64,000 nucleotides of DNA from Tenacibaculum sp. MAR_2009_124 (GTDB lineage: Bacteria > Bacteroidota > Bacteroidia > Flavobacteriales > Flavobacteriaceae): assembly GCF_900105455.1 (NCBI RefSeq), contig NZ_FNSF01000005.1:806001-870000 (forward strand), in the 5' to 3' direction. Position numbers and translations under genes: made by a program. Within the stretch, counting starts at the first letter, position 1. Each line of letters begins with the position of its first letter. The notes under the pieces were generated by a model. That model did not search any database, was not told the origin of the DNA, and saw only the letters and a program-made list of their open reading frames with translations. Positions 24,724-33,290 of this stretch are shown in pieces.

Positions 24724-26788
24724 TAAAAGGCCATTTTGCAACTGGATCTGTTGCGTCTCCTGGATTGGTTAATTGCCCTTGAACTTCTAAATACAACTCT
24801 GGTGAAAATTCTTTTTTATTCTCTGTTTCAATATTCGTTCCTTGCACGATTATTCCGATTTTATGCCATTCTTTTACAGCATCTAAAGGATCTTGAAAAG
24901 TAGCCGCTTGCGCTGGATTTATCGCATACGTTCCTGGTCCTCGAATAGACCATTTTTGTTTTGGAAGTACGTTGTTTACCACCTCTTCAGCTACATATAC
25001 AGCATCAGGTCGTTGTGATGGCCAAGACCAATATAAAGTAGAGTCAGCTCCATTACTTTCATTTACACCATCGGTATTTATTGCGGTTTGATGAATAGAA
25101 CAAGAGTTATAATCCGTTTGCCAAGGAGTAGCCATAAACTTAGAAATATCTCCTGGTTCAATTCCATCTGTCATATCATGTCTCGGAATCCAACCACTTG
25201 AAAGAAAAGGTTTCTTATACTCTGCCTTGTTATAATCGAGTTTATAATGTTTTATACGGAAAGGACCAGCTCCTGTTTTCTTCCAGTCTTGAATATACAT
25301 GTCTTTACAACGTACTGTATAACTCACCTCTATACCAGGAACATAACGACCTCCTAAACAATTGGATAAAGAAGCCATATCTAAAATTTCACCAGGACCT
25401 AGTTTATTGTCTTTTCCCTTATTAAATTTCTTTTTACTCCACTGTTCCAACAAGAAATACTGCGTTTTGGTAACGGTCATAAATGACGTCCCGGCGGCTC
25501 CCAAAGAAAGTGGCATTAATGGAGCTCCAATATTGGTTTCGTCTTTATTAGGGTCTCTTAAAAAATTCAAAGCAGCCATAATGGTTCTATTCGGATCGTC
25601 GTTTTCACTAATGGCATCAACTGCATGATGAGCTCTTAAAGCCATTTCAGGCAAGTTTGCCGTCCATCTCTGTAAGGTACATGCTATAAATGTTGGCTTA
25701 ATATCATTCATGAAATTTGGCAAATAGTCTGGATTGTATTCATCAATCTGTTTCTTTTTACCTTCTTTTGAAGTAATTGTAGCCGTAAATAATTCAGGCT
25801 GCAAATTTAAGTCTCGAACAAACATGTCATAAACATCGTCCCAAACGGAAACTACATTACGAATTTGAGGAGCATACGCGGGATCACCACACACCACCCA
25901 AGCACCAAAAGCTTCTTCTTTAGTTCCGTCTTCAAAAACAATTGTAAGTGAAACAGGACCATCAGAAGCGGAATCAAACCAACCAACATTGTTAAGGTCA
26001 CCAGTCATTTGAATAGGAACTCCATACTCATCGTATTGCCCAACCGCATTTCCAGGACTTGAAAGGACTAATAAACGACCTTTTTCATCGGTTAGCATTC
26101 CTCCTAAAGTATCTAAGGAACCATTTGGTTCAAAAAGCTCATCATTCGTATCCGCTGGAAAACGAACAGGATATTCTGGTAATTCCTCAATATGTCCTCT
26201 TTCATTTAAAATTGTTGGTACTGTACAATCATTAAATTCTGTACTTTGTTTTTCTAAAGCACTAATTGTTCTAGGTCCAGCATCAATCATTAATCTGTTT
26301 AATCGATAATCAGAATCAATGTCACCATGAACCTCTGGATTTCGCATTTGAGGTACTTTAGGTTCTCCTCCTTCGACACCATAAGCATCAATTCCTTTAT
26401 TATTTACAACATTATAAGCCGCCGCTTTTTTATTAGCCAAATGACTCGTCCAAATTAAATCTTTTACAATTCTACCATCAGGTAGTTTGGTGCCTAAAGT
26501 AACTTCAATTCCTTTACCTTCGGGGTAACTTGATTCTCCATTATGATCGTAAGCATAAATTCGAAAACGAGCTGCTTGTTTTTTCAAGTTCCCATCTTCA
26601 TCGCGAAGATCTTTACTACTTACTGTAGTGTTTTCTGTTCCTTTTTTAATAGGTAATCCTCCAGTAATATCTGTTCCCTCTTGGGGTAAACCTGCACTGG
26701 TTTCAGGTGATAATATATAATCGTCAGAAGTTCCAAAACGAGCAAAATTTATGGTCGGATGCACCCTGAATACGGTTTTATTTTCCAT
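24677..26788 (-). CDS. LodA-like cysteine-tryptophylquinone amino-acid oxidase
   Basis: The 703-residue protein matches LodA/GoxA, quinoproteins that oxidatively deaminate an amino acid and release H2O2. It opens with FRVHPTINFARFGTSDDYIL, the family N-terminus. A conserved Cys477 (SNCLGGRYVPGIEVSY) is the likely cofactor cysteine. The partner Trp may be in PWQTDYNSC (Trp556) or YWSWPSQRPD (Trp587/589). No signal peptide is present, as is usual for this family. The length is close to LodA (~726). The substrate (lysine, glycine or another) cannot be read off. The next gene encodes the LodB-type maturation flavoprotein, and a ferritin-like gene lies 135 bp upstream. Confidence 0.92.
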   Translation of the reverse strand: MENKTVFRVHPTINFARFGTSDDYILSPETSAGLPQEGTDITGGLPIKKGTENTTVSSKDLRDEDGNLKKQAARFRIYAYDHNGESSYPEGKGIEVTLGTKLPDGRIVKDLIWTSHLANKKAAAYNVVNNKGIDAYGVEGGEPKVPQMRNPEVHGDIDSDYRLNRLMIDAGPRTISALEKQSTEFNDCTVPTILNERGHIEELPEYPVRFPADTNDELFEPNGSLDTLGGMLTDEKGRLLVLSSPGNAVGQYDEYGVPIQMTGDLNNVGWFDSASDGPVSLTIVFEDGTKEEAFGAWVVCGDPAYAPQIRNVVSVWDDVYDMFVRDLNLQPELFTATITSKEGKKKQIDEYNPDYLPNFMNDIKPTFIACTLQRWTANLPEMALRAHHAVDAISENDDPNRTIMAALNFLRDPNKDETNIGAPLMPLSLGAAGTSFMTVTKTQYFLLEQWSKKKFNKGKDNKLGPGEILDMASLSNCLGGRYVPGIEVSYTVRCKDMYIQDWKKTGAGPFRIKHYKLDYNKAEYKKPFLSSGWIPRHDMTDGIEPGDISKFMATPWQTDYNSCSIHQTAINTDGVNESNGADSTLYWSWPSQRPDAVYVAEEVVNNVLPKQKWSIRGPGTYAINPAQAATFQDPLDAVKEWHKIGIIVQGTNIETENKKEFSPELYLEVQGQLTNPGDATDPVAKWPFNANPPKKSEKKCPFD

Positions 26789-26850
26789 GATTTGATATTT
26801 TTATGAAACAATTAATTTGCACTCACTATGTGAGATTTAAAATGATTATA

Positions 26851-26926
26851 CCATTTTACAAGTTGAATTTACTGGAGTAAAACGCCTTTTTTCTTTTACA
26901 GTAAATTCAAATCATAAACGGCATTA
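26851..26926. repeat. Hairpin-forming interspersed element, copy 2
   Basis: Same element as at 16887-16955: TTGAATTTACTG (26863-26874) and CAGTAAATTCAA (26899-26910) around a pyrimidine-rich spacer, inside matching outer flanks. It lies between the ferritin-like and LodA-like genes and just reaches the ferritin stop. It could attenuate transcription between them. A weaker half-copy lies at 28163-28202. Confidence 0.75.
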
Positions 26927-27931
26927 GCTAAACTTTGGAGTGACTCCATTTTCCCAACAATTGCGAATAGAAGCTCCTACGCTCGACATTATCACAAAAA
27001 AGTCTTGTGGGTTCTCTCCGTCAAAAAGTTGCCTTAAAGCTTCTCTTAATGCCGTAAATTGTTCAATTAATATCTTTTCTAGTTCCTTATCATGATTAGT
27101 ATATTCTGAAACAGGTTTTCCTATAAAGGTTTCTGGTAATGTACCTTTTTTGATTTCGTTGAACTTTTCAAAATGATCATCTTCAGGTTGTACATCATCT
27201 GCTGTATTTTGAAAAGTTTCAGGAATAGTTGGATCTTTCTTTGAAGGACCTTCTCCTTGATCTGTTATTAAATCGATTAACAAATCGACCTGATTAAATC
27301 CTGTTTCGCTCGATTCCGTAATTTTCATATCGGGCATATTTCGATAAAAAGCTGAAAAAAAATCGACCTGTTTAACTCCTCCTTTAATTTCATTTTTTAA
27401 CAGTTCTGCCCCGTAGCGCAGAGCTTGGTACAGCTCACCAATGCTTCCATAAGATTTTACATCATCGTATAAAACGGCTTCTTTCTTCTCATCCCACTCA
27501 GGTATTTCAATTAAGCACATAGCATTAATACGTTCTTTATCTAAAGGCCCTATTTCAGCACTGTAGGGTAAATAGTTGTTTACTACTTCTGGTTTATCTT
27601 TAGAAAAATCTAAATACGGTACGGTGGTTCCTTCGTATTTCGGAGCGTCGAATGTTGGTGATAATCCAAAGGCATTGGCAATATTTGAAGCACATTGTAA
27701 GTGCAACATTTCTTGATTTACCACTGTACGAATTAGTTGATAAGGATCAGCTGACATACTTTCTGGAGTATGCTCTTTGGGAGCTCTATTTTTAACAGAG
27801 TACATGGCAGACATGTAAAACGGAATTGTCCAAAACTCAAGATTAACGGCTTCTTGTAAAAGCTCTTTCAAGTGAGACATAGTCCATTCTTCCTTAGATA
27901 ATTTCTTCGGTTCTTCTTTTGTTAATATCAT
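26924..27931 (-). CDS. Ferritin-like domain protein (VioB/iminophenylpyruvate-synthase-type helical bundle)
   Basis: The 335-residue protein has an N-terminal helical bundle with diiron-type motifs: LLQEAVNLEFWTIPFYMSAM (Glu in a helix) and RTVVNQEMLHLQCASNIANA with an E-x-x-H pair. It matches the pattern of the 'ferritin-like' domain found in VioB and RebD-like enzymes and in stand-alone proteins. A polar, Asp/Glu-rich middle and a second helical part follow. No signal peptide is seen. It probably binds two metal ions and acts on a small molecule or amino-acid product. It is the first gene of the cluster with LodA-like and LodB-like genes. Confidence 0.8.
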   Translation of the reverse strand: MILTKEEPKKLSKEEWTMSHLKELLQEAVNLEFWTIPFYMSAMYSVKNRAPKEHTPESMSADPYQLIRTVVNQEMLHLQCASNIANAFGLSPTFDAPKYEGTTVPYLDFSKDKPEVVNNYLPYSAEIGPLDKERINAMCLIEIPEWDEKKEAVLYDDVKSYGSIGELYQALRYGAELLKNEIKGGVKQVDFFSAFYRNMPDMKITESSETGFNQVDLLIDLITDQGEGPSKKDPTIPETFQNTADDVQPEDDHFEKFNEIKKGTLPETFIGKPVSEYTNHDKELEKILIEQFTALREALRQLFDGENPQDFFVIMSSVGASIRNCWENGVTPKFS

Positions 27932-28239
27932 AATTGTTAGTTTTTGTTTGGTGAAAATTGAAGCTTATACCAGTTATCATTAAAACACATAAATGGTTTT
28001 TAAACAATAAATTACCTCAAAATTTCACCTACCTAACTTAACAAGTAAAACTGATATTTTCTTACGACTTCCCGTAAATGAGCTAATTTCGATTATCAGC
28101 GTCTGATTTTCGATCACTAGTGAAGTTTAAAAAAGGCTAGGGGAGTGCAATCCTTAATACCAATACCATTTACAAATTGAAATTATTGGACTAGCATAAA
28201 TACCTATTTAGTTTTCTCAAAAAACATATTACATTAATT
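27932..28239. other. Intergenic region with a degenerate repeat half-copy
   Basis: At 28163-28202 the stretch ACCATTTACAAATTGAAATT resembles one arm of the hairpin element found at 16.9 and 26.9 kb. Otherwise no gene is seen; it separates the oxidase cluster from the next operon. Confidence 0.5.
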
Positions 28240-28710
28240 TTAAGTGATGCTTTTCTCCAAAACAACCATATGCTTGCATTGAATTCCATTTTCAAATATG
28301 AGCTCGCTATAATTTTTTAGAAAGAAATCCTTTTTAATGCTTTGCATTTCAAAACCTGCTTTTTGGTACAATGCTAATTGCCCAACGCTAGAATTTCCCG
28401 TACCGATAATCAATTTTTGATATCCTTTCTCTTTAGCAATCATTTCGGCTACTTGCAATATCTTTTTTCCAAATCCTTTTCCTTGCTCAGACTCTTTTAT
28501 CGCAATGTTTTTAATTTCAGCAGTTTCAGAGTCAATCGCGTTTAAGACCAATACTCCGATCAACTTTTTTTGATTTTTTGCTATGTAACAACTACCTGTT
28601 TTTAAATACGATTGAATATGTTCCGTGGAAGGATCTGCCACTTCAAGTAATTCAAAAGGAATGTCTTTTTTTTCTTTTACTAACTCTATTTCAAGCTCTT
28701 TACTTCTCAT
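28240..28710 (-). CDS. GNAT-family N-acetyltransferase
   Basis: The 156-residue protein has a single GNAT fold: KKLIGVLVLNAI, then TAEIKNIAIKESEQGKGFGK (the acetyl-CoA pyrophosphate loop Q-x-x-G-x-G/K), and YQKLIIGTGNSSVGQLALYQ with KAGFEM. The acceptor substrate is unknown. It is the last gene of a seven-gene minus-strand operon and overlaps the preceding VOC-family gene by 11 bp. Confidence 0.9.
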   Translation of the reverse strand: MRSKELEIELVKEKKDIPFELLEVADPSTEHIQSYLKTGSCYIAKNQKKLIGVLVLNAIDSETAEIKNIAIKESEQGKGFGKKILQVAEMIAKEKGYQKLIIGTGNSSVGQLALYQKAGFEMQSIKKDFFLKNYSELIFENGIQCKHMVVLEKSIT

Positions 28711-29056
28711 TGCGTTCTTTTAATTCAATTTTTCTTCCATCCAAATCTTTGATAACTGCAAAATAACCAAATTCAGACATCACAGGTTGTTGTAAAATAA
28801 GAACATTATTAGTTCTTAATTCTTCAATCATTCTCTCCAAATTATCCACAGTAAACCCTAATCGTAAAGAAGCATCAGGTATTTCTTCTTTTTTTGGCAA
28901 AGGATAAATTTCGAAAACTATGTTCCCAATTTCAACAGCATAGTGCCAAGGACCGTTTCCATGCCGATGATAAGTAAAGCTTACTCCAAGCATTTCATAA
29001 AAAGCCGAAAGTTCCTTTGGTTTATCGGATCGAATAACAATTAAGTTTATTTCCAT
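28700..29056 (-). CDS. VOC-family (glyoxalase/bleomycin-resistance) protein
   Basis: The 118-residue single-module protein has the paired beta-alpha-beta-beta-beta pattern of the vicinal oxygen chelate superfamily: INLIVIRSDKPKELSAFYEM, GPWHYAVEIGNIVFEIYP, LRLGFTVDNLERMIEEL and YFAVIKDLDGRKIELKE. Metal-binding His/Glu residues at the usual positions are partly present. It could be a lactoylglutathione-lyase-like enzyme or a resistance protein. It starts 4 bp after MepB and overlaps the GNAT gene by 11 bp, so it is translationally coupled within the operon. Confidence 0.88.
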   Translation of the reverse strand: MEINLIVIRSDKPKELSAFYEMLGVSFTYHRHGNGPWHYAVEIGNIVFEIYPLPKKEEIPDASLRLGFTVDNLERMIEELRTNNVLILQQPVMSEFGYFAVIKDLDGRKIELKERNEK

Positions 29057-29060
29057 ATCC

Positions 29061-29561
29061 TTAATTCAAAGAAATTCTAAATACTTTTTCCAAGAGAAGT
29101 AAGTCATTGGAATTAGTAATTGAATAAAAATAATCCTGTTGCCATTTTTGAGTTCTTTCTGCTTGTTTGCTTTTTACTTCATCCCAAGGTGGATATACTC
29201 GAAACCCTCTTTTCCCATCTTTGTTTTTCGTTGATAGTATTCCTTTTTTTATCAAAATTTGTTTCGGAAAAAGAAACAACCCCAAACCTTCATCTACTTT
29301 TGTGGTAATCATAAAATAATCAATGGTATCCAACTCTGAAAAAGGTTCTATTGGCCCTTGTGATGATCTTTTCCAAAACGTTACAAACTGACCTATTTTT
29401 TTAGGAGTGACTTTTGAAGATCTACTGATTATATTTCTTTTATTTAACTGGAACTGACAAGCGTCGTATTCTTGACTTTCCGTTTCTTCTTTATAGCCTG
29501 CATACTCCAGGTTTAATTTATCAAAAATTTCTTTATTTAGGTAAGTAAAGTTCTTATTCAT
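29061..29561 (-). CDS. MepB-family protein
   Basis: The 166-residue protein matches MepB, a small family first noted beside the MepA multidrug exporter in Staphylococcus. Typical phrases are YDACQFQLNKRNIISRSSKV, TPKKIGQFVTFWKRSSQGPI, GLFLFPKQILIKKGILSTK and RGFRVYPPWDEV. Its molecular function is unknown. It overlaps the upstream uncharacterised gene by 8 bp and precedes VOC by 4 bp, so it belongs to the same transcription unit. Confidence 0.88.
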   Translation of the reverse strand: MNKNFTYLNKEIFDKLNLEYAGYKEETESQEYDACQFQLNKRNIISRSSKVTPKKIGQFVTFWKRSSQGPIEPFSELDTIDYFMITTKVDEGLGLFLFPKQILIKKGILSTKNKDGKRGFRVYPPWDEVKSKQAERTQKWQQDYFYSITNSNDLLLLEKVFRISLN

Positions 29562-30036
29562 AGTTTTTTTTAAATCTTTCCATCATCAACGTTATATTTA
29601 ATATATCATAGAGTTTCCATCCTCGCGGACCATAAAATATTACTCTTCTCCCTCCTTTTTCTTCCATTAATATTTTATACTGTAACCTTTTTATATATCC
29701 AAAATATCTTGCTTTTAAATATTCAATTGTTGTTTTAGGTTCATCCAGAGGGTAATCATATGGAGTCCATTGATTAATATTTTCATAAGCAATACTATCA
29801 GCAAAGGTGTCATTCCCACAAGCAATTTTCTGAGTACCAATAATTGTCCAATTCCTTTTTCTACCTTTAAAATAAACCACCGGATTTCCAATGTTTTGAG
29901 GTGTTAACAAAGCAATTAACTTTTGCTGTTTTAACTTGTCTAGATCTTCAAAAAATGAAACTTTTGAACAAAGAACATTATTTTTCCGTACTCTCCATCT
30001 TATTCTATTTTCAAGATATTCATCGCTGCGTTTCAT
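29554..30036 (-). CDS. Uncharacterised basic protein
   Basis: The 160-residue protein is not recognised. It is rich in Lys/Arg and aromatic residues (ENRIRWRVRKNNVL, YFKGRKRNWTIIGTQKIACG, ARYFGYIKRLQYKILM, GGRRVIFYGPRGWKLYDIL) and has no signal peptide or membrane helix. It overlaps MepB by 8 bp and follows the AlkD-like gene by 72 bp, so it is part of the same operon. Nucleic-acid binding is possible from the charge, but unproven. Confidence 0.7.
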   Translation of the reverse strand: MKRSDEYLENRIRWRVRKNNVLCSKVSFFEDLDKLKQQKLIALLTPQNIGNPVVYFKGRKRNWTIIGTQKIACGNDTFADSIAYENINQWTPYDYPLDEPKTTIEYLKARYFGYIKRLQYKILMEEKGGRRVIFYGPRGWKLYDILNITLMMERFKKNYE

Positions 30037-30108
30037 AGCTTCTATTTAGAATATGTTTGTCAAAATCAATTCAAAAAAATCAAAAATAACATGTAATAAT
30101 TTTCTAAA

Positions 30109-30819
30109 CTATTGTTTCGTTTTATTTCTATAAATAGCTCTTGGGTAATCAGACATTCGTTTCGTTTTCTTTTGCAATTCAGTCAGAGCATTCTTCGCAA
30201 TCCATTTAGCAGAAGAGCTTTCAAATTCAAGTATATCTTCAGCTACTTCAATTGCTCTTTTATTAAGATCGACGTTTCTCTTGCCTATATTTCTTAAAGC
30301 CCAATTCACTGCTTTCTTCACATACAATCGTTCATCATTTGCTTCTCTTTTGAGAATTGGAAAAAACTGTTCGAACAATTCATTATCTGATTTTTTATCA
30401 GCCATACAATAAGCGGCCATAATAGTGAAACCCGCTCTCTTTTCAAATTCAGGTTTTCGTTGAGTCCATTCTAATATTTTAGCTAACGCTAATTCACTTT
30501 TGGCAAAAACTCCCATACAAAAACTATCACAAATCTCCCAGTTCTCAAAGGTTTTTACCCATTTTTCCATTAAATCTTCGGTAAGGTTCTTAGGTCTAAA
30601 TATTTTACTGCATAAAAGGCGAGCTTCATAAATTCCGCTATCAAAAAGTTTAATAGCCAACATATTGTTTTGACCAATTTCTTTTGCCAATTCTTTTAAA
30701 TCTTTATGGTAAATTCCTAAAGAGTTATTCGCTATTACGCCAAACTTTTGTTTTTTAAACGCTACTTTATCTTCATCTTGAAGCTCATACAAACGTTCAA
30801 TTATTTCTTCGTAAGTCAT
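30109..30819 (-). CDS. AlkD-like DNA alkylation repair protein
   Basis: The 236-residue protein is an all-helical HEAT-like repeat protein of the DNA-alkylation-repair family (AlkD-type DNA glycosylase fold), which removes positively charged alkyl-purines. Visible signatures are FGVIANNSLGIYHKDLKELA, KTFENWEICDSFCMGVFAKS and YVKKAVNWALRNIGKRNVDL, the family's conserved final repeat. A basic tail follows. It sits 6 bp downstream of a methyltransferase gene in the operon. An AlkB-like dioxygenase is encoded just upstream of the operon, giving a repair theme. Confidence 0.9.
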   Translation of the reverse strand: MTYEEIIERLYELQDEDKVAFKKQKFGVIANNSLGIYHKDLKELAKEIGQNNMLAIKLFDSGIYEARLLCSKIFRPKNLTEDLMEKWVKTFENWEICDSFCMGVFAKSELALAKILEWTQRKPEFEKRAGFTIMAAYCMADKKSDNELFEQFFPILKREANDERLYVKKAVNWALRNIGKRNVDLNKRAIEVAEDILEFESSSAKWIAKNALTELQKKTKRMSDYPRAIYRNKTKQ

Positions 30820-30825
30820 TAAGCT

Positions 30826-31611
30826 TTATTCACTTTTACCAACAATGAAAAGGTAATCTCCCAGTTGATTTTCATACGATTTCATAATGTTATTTATGTG
30901 TCCAGTTTCAACGTCTTTTTTCAGTTTTAACAAGCCCTCATCAACCTCCTTTTGATTTGCCAAAGAAGAAAATGAAGAAATACCTTCTCGAATTTGATCA
31001 TTAAAATACAGATCCGGAAACTCTTTTCCACAATACAAAAATTGATCTTGTAAATCCTGTCTGATGGCATATTTCTCCGTTTTTTCAATACTAATATTAT
31101 TTTTTTCCATAGCATCTTTCACCTTTTCAAAAGAAGGCATTTGATCAATAGAATCAGATAACATTTTCGGAAAATAATGATTTAACCAATACCCTCGCAT
31201 TTGTTCCGGAGTAGAAGTGAAAATTACAATACGCCCTTGTGATTTTAACACTCGGTTTAGTTCCTTAAATCCATTTATTAAATTAGACCAATGATGAATT
31301 GTTAACGTTGCAACAATACCGTCTATTGAGTTTTCAGAAAGTCTAGTTTTCTCTACAGAACCTATTCGCCAATCAACATTACTATTTTGATTTTTTGCCT
31401 TCGTTAGCATTTCTTCTGAAGGATCAATTCCAATTAGGTTCATTCCTTTTATTTCCATTTCGCTTGTATAGTTTCCTGTTCCACAACCAATATCTAAATA
31501 CAATTCATAGTTTACGGGTTTTAAATGATGAATCAATCGCTCAGTAAGGTATTTATCTGCCTTTCGCGTTTCGTTGTAATTGATTCCTATTTTGTCATAT
31601 TTTACTTGCAT
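30826..31611 (-). CDS. Class I SAM-dependent methyltransferase
   Basis: The 261-residue protein carries the Rossmann-type SAM-binding motifs LYLDIGCGTGNYTSEM, GMNLIGIDPSEEMLTKAKNQ and LSENSIDGIVATLTIHHWSN, and ELNRVLKSQGRIVIFTST. It is a UbiE/BioC-type small-molecule methyltransferase by pattern; the acceptor is unknown. It starts 15 bp after the SDR gene and ends 6 bp before the AlkD-like gene. Confidence 0.92.
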   Translation of the reverse strand: MQVKYDKIGINYNETRKADKYLTERLIHHLKPVNYELYLDIGCGTGNYTSEMEIKGMNLIGIDPSEEMLTKAKNQNSNVDWRIGSVEKTRLSENSIDGIVATLTIHHWSNLINGFKELNRVLKSQGRIVIFTSTPEQMRGYWLNHYFPKMLSDSIDQMPSFEKVKDAMEKNNISIEKTEKYAIRQDLQDQFLYCGKEFPDLYFNDQIREGISSFSSLANQKEVDEGLLKLKKDVETGHINNIMKSYENQLGDYLFIVGKSE

Positions 31612-31626
31612 ATTTCTTTATTGAAT

Positions 31627-32415
31627 TTAAGTAACATTCCATTTTCTAACCAAACGATAATACAAAGTGGGTAAGTATCTTCTTGCATATACTCCTACTT
31701 TTTCCTTGGCTCCACCAATATAAACCTCGGCTTTTTTATTTTTTATTGCTTTTATCATAAGTTTTGCAAATCGATCTGGATGCATTCCCTTCTCAGTAGC
31801 TGTATCCCGAGCTCCTTGCTTAGATCCATCACCGACCAATGCATTTTTAGAAACCTCTGTAGCTACAAAACCAGGACAAACTAAAGAAACAGTAATCTTA
31901 TCTTTAAAGTGTTCAGCTCTAAGCGCGTCATAAAATCCATGTAAAGCATGTTTACTAGCAGAATAACTTGATCGTAGGGGAGTACCAAATTTTCCAACCA
32001 CACTTGAAGTAACTACAAAATGTCCTTTTTGGTTTTTTATAAAATGAGGTAATAGTGCCTTCGTTAGCGCTATATTTCCTAAATAATTAATCGCCATAAT
32101 TCTTTGATCTACCTCCAAAGATGTTTCACGGATCAAAGAACGTTGACTGATACCTCCATTGTTAATGAGAAGATCAATTTTACTAAACAATTTAATTGCT
32201 TCAGTCGTTTTTGTTGTCAAGGTTTCATATTGTTCCAAATCAAGAGGTAATACCTTTACATTATCAGGATTTTTACAAAGAGAACGCACTTCATTAAGCG
32301 CCTCTTCATTTCGAGAAGAGAGTATCAACTTAACATCACCTTTTGAGTAAGCGATGGCTAATGATTTCCCTATTCCAGATGAAGCACCTGTGATCCAAAT
32401 AACTTGATTATTCAT
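31627..32415 (-). CDS. Short-chain dehydrogenase/reductase (DHRS7-like)
   Basis: The 262-residue protein is a classical SDR: WITGASSGIGKSLA (NAD(P)-binding), LLINNGGISQRSL, and the catalytic Ser with YSASKH (Tyr and Lys). VCPGFVATEVSKNALVGDG and the C-terminal MHPDRFAKLMIKAIKNKK region match bacterial DHRS7-type reductases. The substrate is unknown; ketone or lipid reduction is plausible. It is the first gene of the seven-gene operon and is 199 bp from the AlkB-like gene upstream. Confidence 0.92.
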   Translation of the reverse strand: MNNQVIWITGASSGIGKSLAIAYSKGDVKLILSSRNEEALNEVRSLCKNPDNVKVLPLDLEQYETLTTKTTEAIKLFSKIDLLINNGGISQRSLIRETSLEVDQRIMAINYLGNIALTKALLPHFIKNQKGHFVVTSSVVGKFGTPLRSSYSASKHALHGFYDALRAEHFKDKITVSLVCPGFVATEVSKNALVGDGSKQGARDTATEKGMHPDRFAKLMIKAIKNKKAEVYIGGAKEKVGVYARRYLPTLYYRLVRKWNVT

Positions 32416-32614
32416 CGTTTCTTTGTTTTAATATCAATCTCTACTAAGAATACCTAGTGAGTTTGAATAATAAATATTTCATCTAATGTATTGAAAACAA
32501 AACAATTTATTGTTACAAACGATAACAATACATGCTTTAAAGGTATTTGTTGGAGACATAATTCTAATTTTCTAGACAGGTTTTTGGAACCAAGAATGAA
32601 TTTTTTAAGCCATT

Positions 32615-33202
32615 TTAATCAAATCCAAACTTTCTAAACGTAAGGTTAATTCTTGGTTGCTTATAATTTAAATCCAAAGGAAGCGCGTGTTCATATCGTT
32701 CCTGACAATGTTCACCCATGAGCAATAGACTTCCCTTTTTCAACACAACTTCATGTACTTTTTGGGTCAGTTTTTCTCTCAGGTGAAAAACTCTCTCTTC
32801 TCCTAAACTAATAGAAACGATATGAGAGGTATCTCCAAAAGCAACTTGATCAGAATGGTAATCGACACCTGAATTTCCATCAGGATAATAAATGCATACA
32901 CATACTTGGAACTGATGACCTGTTTCTTCTTCTATTCTATCTTTGATAACGAGTAATCTTTCGGTCCAAGGTTTTGAAGGACCCCAAATTTCTGAAGGCA
33001 GTTTGTTTTCTTTGAACAATTCAATGTCCATAAACATGTGTTTTCCGTAATTTTCCTGATATCTTTCACCATTGAATAGTATCATAGAAAAAGGCTTTGT
33101 AAACTCTTTTATTTCAGAAAGTTCCTTATAGATTGTATCACTTTCTTCTTCGGATAAGAAAACTTCCTTGTATTTGATCTCACAGTTCAGATCTAATATC
33201 AT
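32615..33202 (-). CDS. AlkB-like 2-oxoglutarate/Fe(II) dioxygenase
   Basis: The 195-residue protein belongs to the AlkB family, which demethylates alkylated bases by oxidation. The catalytic triad is visible: His and Asp in VDYHSDQVAF and a distal His in ERYEHALPLD, with the 2-oxoglutarate-binding Arg in PRINLTFRKF. SISLGEERVFHLRE and GSLLLMGEHCQ lie between. Length and layout fit short ALKBH2-like bacterial members. It precedes the operon carrying an AlkD-like glycosylase gene, so a joint role in alkylation repair is likely. Confidence 0.9.
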   Translation of the reverse strand: MILDLNCEIKYKEVFLSEEESDTIYKELSEIKEFTKPFSMILFNGERYQENYGKHMFMDIELFKENKLPSEIWGPSKPWTERLLVIKDRIEEETGHQFQVCVCIYYPDGNSGVDYHSDQVAFGDTSHIVSISLGEERVFHLREKLTQKVHEVVLKKGSLLLMGEHCQERYEHALPLDLNYKQPRINLTFRKFGFD

Positions 33203-33290
33203 GTTTTGGTTGTTTTATAGCTATTTATAGAGGTTTTTAAAGTTTTTACGCAGATACTATTGGTTTTGGCTTTAAATCGTCTTAGAATTG

